Assembly (NCBI GenBank): GCA_025094145.1
Contig: JALLLS010000071.1
Coordinates: forward strand, 62,001 to 126,000
DNA length: 64,000 nucleotides
Direction: 5' to 3'
From: Spinellus fusiger
Lineage: Eukaryota; Mucoromycota; Mucoromycetes; Mucorales; Phycomycetaceae
Shown: in pieces, positions 59,948-64,000 of the stretch
Layout: each line of letters begins with the position of its first letter
How positions within the stretch are numbered: position 1 is the stretch's first letter
Program-made: the position numbers and the translations under genes
The notes under the pieces: generated by a model
Database searches by the model: none
Seen by the model: the letters and a program-made list of their open reading frames with translations, nothing else
What the model was told of the DNA's origin: nothing

Positions 59948-60725
59948 TGGATCAAGAAAAGGTAGAAAGAAAAGAGAAAGAGAAAGAGAGAGAGTGTGTG
60001 TGTGAGGAATTCACAGAAATTCAACTTTTGCCTATAGTACTGGGGTTGAATACGAGTGACTTTTTCCATCTGCTGGTGTGATCTAACTGTACCACTTGCA
60101 AGTATTTTGAGTGCCTAGTTTATTATCAGTGCAAGGCATGCATGGATATTAGTACACAAGGTTCATAGACATTTATGTAGTCCTCGGCAGCTATCTACTT
60201 TAGGTTGTTGGCCTCTGATGATTGGTGTTTGGTAAGTAGACTATAAGTCTACACTACTTCTATAGTGATGGATAGGAATGTCCTTGAGTCAACACTGTAA
60301 TGGATAAAAGTGTAGCCTAAGAAAACTTCACTCACTGCACTTGCGACAAAATAAACTCAACTGCTGTCTTGAAACTACACACACACACACATACACACAT
60401 ATATATAAATATATACTATTTTATTTATATTGTTGAGTTCTATTCTCTTGGTGTCTTTGGCTGTTGACCTCTTCTGTTGGATTGGGAACAAGTCAATACA
60501 AATCTACGCGTGGCATTCACTCGTACAAAACATCTTGATGGTACTCTTCCCTACTTTCGTGTGGCGACCCTCCAATCGGTGCCGTTTATTCTGAGCATTT
60601 TGTACAGGTAGAATTAGGCGACGACTTGGAAAACTTATTCATCTGCGGTCCGTTCTTTCTTTTATTTTTGCAGTGGGAAATTGTGGGTGGAGGTTTTCTA
60701 TTATTATTTTCTATCTGTTATAGAA
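59948..60725. other. Divergent promoter region between galactokinase and bZIP gene
   Basis: Contains GAGA/GTGT repeats (59967-60004), an ACAC repeat (60378-60398) and no supported gene. The ORF 59884-60069 is a read-through of the first galactokinase exon and leader in another frame. Confidence 0.5.
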
Positions 60726-62203
60726 ATGTATTCTTTGCCACTTCATACACGATCTCATCCACCAGTACAAGTACAGGCACTTACCACCACCACCACCAAC
60801 AACAACAACAATACTAGTACTACTGCTAGTACAGCAGCAGTAGCACTGCCTCATATACCAACACCAATCCAATTGTCACAGGGTAAGTCTCCACTCTGTT
60901 TAGAGTATAGGCACATTGTGTACAGAACAGAACAGAACAAAACAGAACAAAACAAAATACAAAAAAGACATGTAAAGACTTATTTACTAGACCGCAGGCG
61001 ATCCACCCATGCTGACTGGTCGCACAGCATGGAAGGTATACCATAGCTTATGAATGAGCACCATTACTTATTTGCATAGACCAGGTCACACCACGACTTC
61101 ATTACAGATCCCCAGAGCTATACTCTCCTTCCTCACAAGTACCTCCCCGTAATTATCCCACCTTACCATCTAAACTGAACAGACCAGTGATTCCCTCCAA
61201 GAGAGCAGCTCAAAACAGAGCAGCTCAAAAAGCGTTTCGACAGAGAAGAGAGCAATATGTGAAAGATCTAGAGAAAAGATCAACAGAAATGGACAATTGG
61301 AAAGAGGAATTAGAGGAGCTTCGTAATGAGAATATGCAGCTTAGAGAGACCATCAGTATGCTTGAACAAAGACTTGCAGAAGTGTCCATGGGATGTAGTA
61401 TCAATTCATCACAACCTTCTAGTACTGATGCTACTACCCTTGCTATTGGTGGTGGTGATGGCAGTAACAATCATAGCAATAGTAATAACCACAACAACAT
61501 TCGCATGCATTCTCGTAATAATACGCATAACAACAGTAATAATAACACTAGCACTGATAATAATATGAATATGCATGTCGATAATAGTGCTGCTACTACT
61601 AATACTAATACGACGACGACGAAGAGTACTACGAGTACTCCTGATATGAGTACATCACCCTTTGTCTCGACAGAATCAGCAAAAAGAGATTGTTCTTTAT
61701 CTTCAGGAGAGATACCGGACACGGCTCTAGACACACAAGAAAAGAAAAGCCCATTCCTATCTATCCCTTCTCATGCTTCCCATTCTAATGTCTTTTTATC
61801 GCCTAAAGACAGCCATGTCCTCAAACCTTCCCTCCATGGACACCCCCAGCCTTCATCCCAACCTAAATCCACACGACATATCGAACCCACGCATCCCTCT
61901 TCTGTTCAGCCAACCCACGAATTCTGGTCCTTTGATCCTAGTCAAGAACTTGCTATTCAGTTTAATTTTGATCCCTTCTTTGAGGATGATTTTGATCCAT
62001 TAATAGGCACTCATGAAGCCCCAGATCCCGTCACTCATGCCAGTAGTGGACGTGTATTGGATGACTTGTTTGCCGTATTACAGACACGCCAAAGGCCCCA
62101 GATCCCTCTTCAGCCAGAGAAGGTGGCTATTCCTGTAGAGAATGTATTCTCAAAAACACTTGCATCTACTGTCGACTATACACAGGGAACGGAAGAGAAA
62201 TGA
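60726..62203 (+). CDS. Yap/Pap1-type bZIP transcription factor
   Basis: AP-1-like regulator, a class often tied to stress responses in fungi; the targets cannot be read from sequence. Two exons (60726-60882 and 61080-62203) give 1281 nt, that is 426 residues. The basic region SKRAAQNRAAQKAFRQRRE (about 92-110) has the fungal Yap signature NRAAQKAFR. A leucine-zipper coiled coil follows (KDLEKRSTEMDNWKEELEEL, then RNENMQLRETISMLEQRL). Long Asn/Thr/His-rich low-complexity runs come next, then an acidic and aromatic block (FNFDPFFEDDFDPLIG) that may activate transcription. The Cys-rich redox domain of Yap1 was not seen. An optional exon (61000-61034) would break the frame and is left out. Confidence 0.85.
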
Positions 62204-62538
62204 ACTGAATAGAATGGAGTAAATGGGATGGAGTGAAAATAGAGTTGAGAGAGTTAGACTATATATCTGTGTTCTGTGTACGTATATAAACATTATATCT
62301 ATAGGAAGATTTCACTTGTACAATAAATATGTAATTTAAATCATGGTTGTATTTGATTGTATTTATAGACATACAGACGTTTGTTTAGTTTTGTTTTCTT
62401 ATTAAAAAAGAAAAGAGAAAATATATATTGTTTATTAACAAAGTGAAATACAAGATGTAAAGTTAAAGGATTTTTTAAAAATTGAAAGAAAAAAAAGGAA
62501 AACACAAAGTGTTGTTTTGATGTACAATTGAGCAAGGT
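62204..62538. other. Intergenic between convergent genes
   Basis: AT-rich, with AATAAA-like poly(A) signals near 62321 (+). No gene. Confidence 0.5.
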
Positions 62539-64000
62539 TTACTGGCAAGTGTTCTCGATTCTAGTGAACCAGTCAGCAGAGACTTGGGAATCAGCACCCT
62601 TGAGGGGAATGGCAGCCAAGATGTTGTTGAAGGCCACATCATCCACAATAGGAGAACGAGACAAGATGGCAGCATAGAGAGTGTAAGTAACAGTGGTAGT
62701 AGTAGTCTCAGAAGAAGAGCCTGTGGTAGAGCCAGATTGAGTAGAAGAAGTCTCAGTGGAGGAAGAACCAGAGGCAGATCCAGTTTCGGTGGAAGAGGAA
62801 GAACCAGAATGAGAGGTCTCAGTAGAACCAGACTCGGATGAACCAGAGTGAGAAGTCTCGGTGGAAGAGCCAGAGTGAGAAGTCTCGGTGGAAGAGCCAG
62901 AGTGAGAGGTCTCAGTGGAAGAGCCAGAGTGGGATGAACCAGAGTGAGAAGTCTCGGTGGAAGAGCCAGAGTGAGAAGTCTCGGTAGAAGAGCCAGAGTG
63001 AGAAGTCTCGGTGGAAGAGCCAGAGTGAGAAGTCTCGGTGGAAGAGCCAGAGTGAGAAGTCTCGGTAGAACCAGACTCGGATGAACCAGAGTGAGAAGTC
63101 TCGGTGGAAGAGCCAGAGTGAGAAGTCTCGGTGGAAGAGCCAGAGTGAGAGGTCTCAGTGGAAGAGCCAGAGTGGGATGAACCAGAGTGAGAAGTCTCGG
63201 TAGAAGAGCCAGAGTGAGAAGTCTCGGTAGAAGAGCCAGAGTGAGAAGTCTCGGTGGAAGAGCCAGAGTGAGAAGTCTCGGTGGAAGAGCCAGAGTGAGA
63301 AGTCTCGGTAGAACCAGACTCGGATGAACCAGAGTGAGAAGTCTCGGTGGAAGAGCCAGAGTGAGAGGTCTCAGTAGAACCAGACTCGGATGAACCAGAG
63401 TGAGAAGTCTCGGTGGAAGATCCAGAGTGGGATGAACCAGAGTGGGATGAACCAGACCAGGTATCAGTAGTGCCATCGTGTGTAGTTATGGTGCTGTTGT
63501 AAGAAGGACCTTGAATGAGAGGTTTTTTGTGGCCACAACGCTTGCTGTGAGCATGTCTTTTTTCAATAGCAGGACCTGAAGCAGACGTAGGGTCAAGCCA
63601 CAAGAAGACAGTATCAAAAGCACCATCGTTCTGGGATGAGATCAATTTAGCATTGACTTTGCTAGTTGTCTCGGGGAAACCAGGAATAGCAATAACACCC
63701 TGATCCTGAGCAGCAGCACCCGTCAAAGTGTCCCATTTGGCACCATCAGCAAACCATTGAGCTTTTCAAAGTAAATAGACAACGAATAGAATAAGCAAAA
63801 TGTCATGGCTATTAAATTAAAAATAAAATAAAACTTACAAGTTTGGAACAAGAAAGAGAACTGGTGGTCATTTACATCAATGTAGTCACTGGGTGGTTGA
63901 AGGACATACAATTCACTGGAAGTAACATTGACACCAGCAACTTCATCAACAACTCTGTGCTTGATGAAGGTGGAAGCAGTGATTTCAACATTGCCAGAGG
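62539..64000 (-). CDS. Ser/Thr/His-rich repeat protein, 3' part
   Basis: Unassigned, probably extracellular or wall-associated judging from Ser/Thr density; the N-terminus lies beyond the window, so a signal peptide cannot be checked. Exons 63839 to >64000 and 62539-63761 are joined by a GT-AG intron (63762-63838). The N-terminal globular part reads FIKHRVVDEVAGVNVTSSEL, WFADGAKWDTLTGAAA and GAFDTVFLWLDP, then a possible Kex2-type site (IEKRHAHSKR). It is followed by about 210 residues of SGSSTETSH-type repeats and a non-repetitive C-terminus (YTLYAAILSRSPIVDD, SADWFTRIENTCQ). The 333-codon ORF 62475-63476 is a frame shadow of the repeat. Confidence 0.6.
62820..63465 (-). repeat. Coding 27-bp tandem repeat with higher-order units
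   Basis: The base unit encodes SGSSTETSH. Variants SGSSESGSTETSH and SGSSHSGSSTETSH recur at regular spacing, so a larger block of about 240 bp appears twice, pointing to duplication of multi-unit segments. Confidence 0.9.

Noticed and set aside
61000..61034. Possible extra exon of the bZIP gene (DPPMLTGRTAWK)
   Set aside because: Including it breaks the frame of the bZIP exon, while skipping it joins 60882 to 61080 exactly in frame; it may be an alternative exon at most.
62820..63465. Regularly spaced repeats suggestive of a CRISPR array
   Set aside because: Units are contiguous, in frame and encode a Ser/Thr-rich protein; there are no unique spacers and the genome is eukaryotic.
62475..63476. 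333-codon minus-strand ORF with LALPPRLLTLV repeats
   Set aside because: Frame shadow of the SGSSTETSH repeat; the other frame continues into non-repetitive sequence at both ends.
1..64000. tRNA, rRNA and origin-like sequences
   Set aside because: No T-arm GTTCRANNC with a matching acceptor stem and no conserved rRNA segments were noticed on either strand; a covariance-model scan was not possible here.

Overview
This is a eukaryotic, AT-rich window with short spliced genes (most introns 50-100 nt). The gene content points to an early-diverging filamentous fungus, most likely Mucoromycota. It carries a fungal SUR7/PalI protein, an Aim19-like protein, a Yap-type bZIP factor, a cytochrome b5-fused sphingolipid hydroxylase and a fungal-type arginyl-tRNA synthetase, together with an AP-4 adaptor subunit that ascomycete yeasts lack, expanded MATH-BTB genes and many Tc1/mariner elements. 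The phylum is inferred from content; no taxonomic marker such as rRNA is present.

Layout. 1-4.2 kb: the 3' part of an AP-4 epsilon gene (+) and an SRF/Mcm1-type MADS-box gene (-). 4.2-12.7 kb: a minisatellite, one doubtful ORF and a 6.3 kb AT-rich gene desert. 12.7-13.4 kb: a SUR7/PalI protein. 14.8-19.8 kb: a MATH-BTB gene (copy A) enclosed by two apparently identical 1006-bp inverted arms made of a dead Tc1-like transposon, then a truncated Tc1 3' end with its terminal repeat. 20.1-25.9 kb: SCS7-type hydroxylase with a small ORF just upstream, and cytoplasmic-type ArgRS. 26.5-30.3 kb: a second MATH-BTB gene (copy B) with a related transposon relic downstream. 30.7-38.5 kb: a housekeeping cluster of tetraspanin, Aim19-like protein, allantoinase, SFSWAP-like splicing regulator and mitochondrial ribosomal protein bS21m. 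43.0-45.2 kb: a Glu/Val-rich unassigned protein. 45.2-57.6 kb: a repeat-rich stretch with a TA-flanked MITE, a decayed Fanzor (eukaryotic TnpB-like) nuclease, a third MATH-BTB copy (C, pseudogene) and an almost intact Tc1/mariner element with 31-bp terminal repeats. 58.4-64 kb: galactokinase, a Yap-like bZIP factor and the 3' part of a Ser/Thr-rich repeat protein.

The housekeeping genes do not form one pathway. Galactokinase (galactose entry), allantoinase (purine nitrogen recycling), ArgRS, bS21m and SCS7 are independent. The unifying theme of the accessory part is the association of MATH-BTB genes with Tc1/mariner debris: copies A and B share a 532-bp apparently identical core embedded in diverged flanks (a gene-conversion-like mosaic), both are followed in the same orientation by relics of one transposon family, and copy A lies inside a kilobase-scale palindrome. 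GC-AG introns recur, including one at the same position in all three MATH-BTB copies.

All calls rest on reading translated motifs and splice junctions by eye. No database search was possible, so family assignments without strong motifs are marked as tentative.
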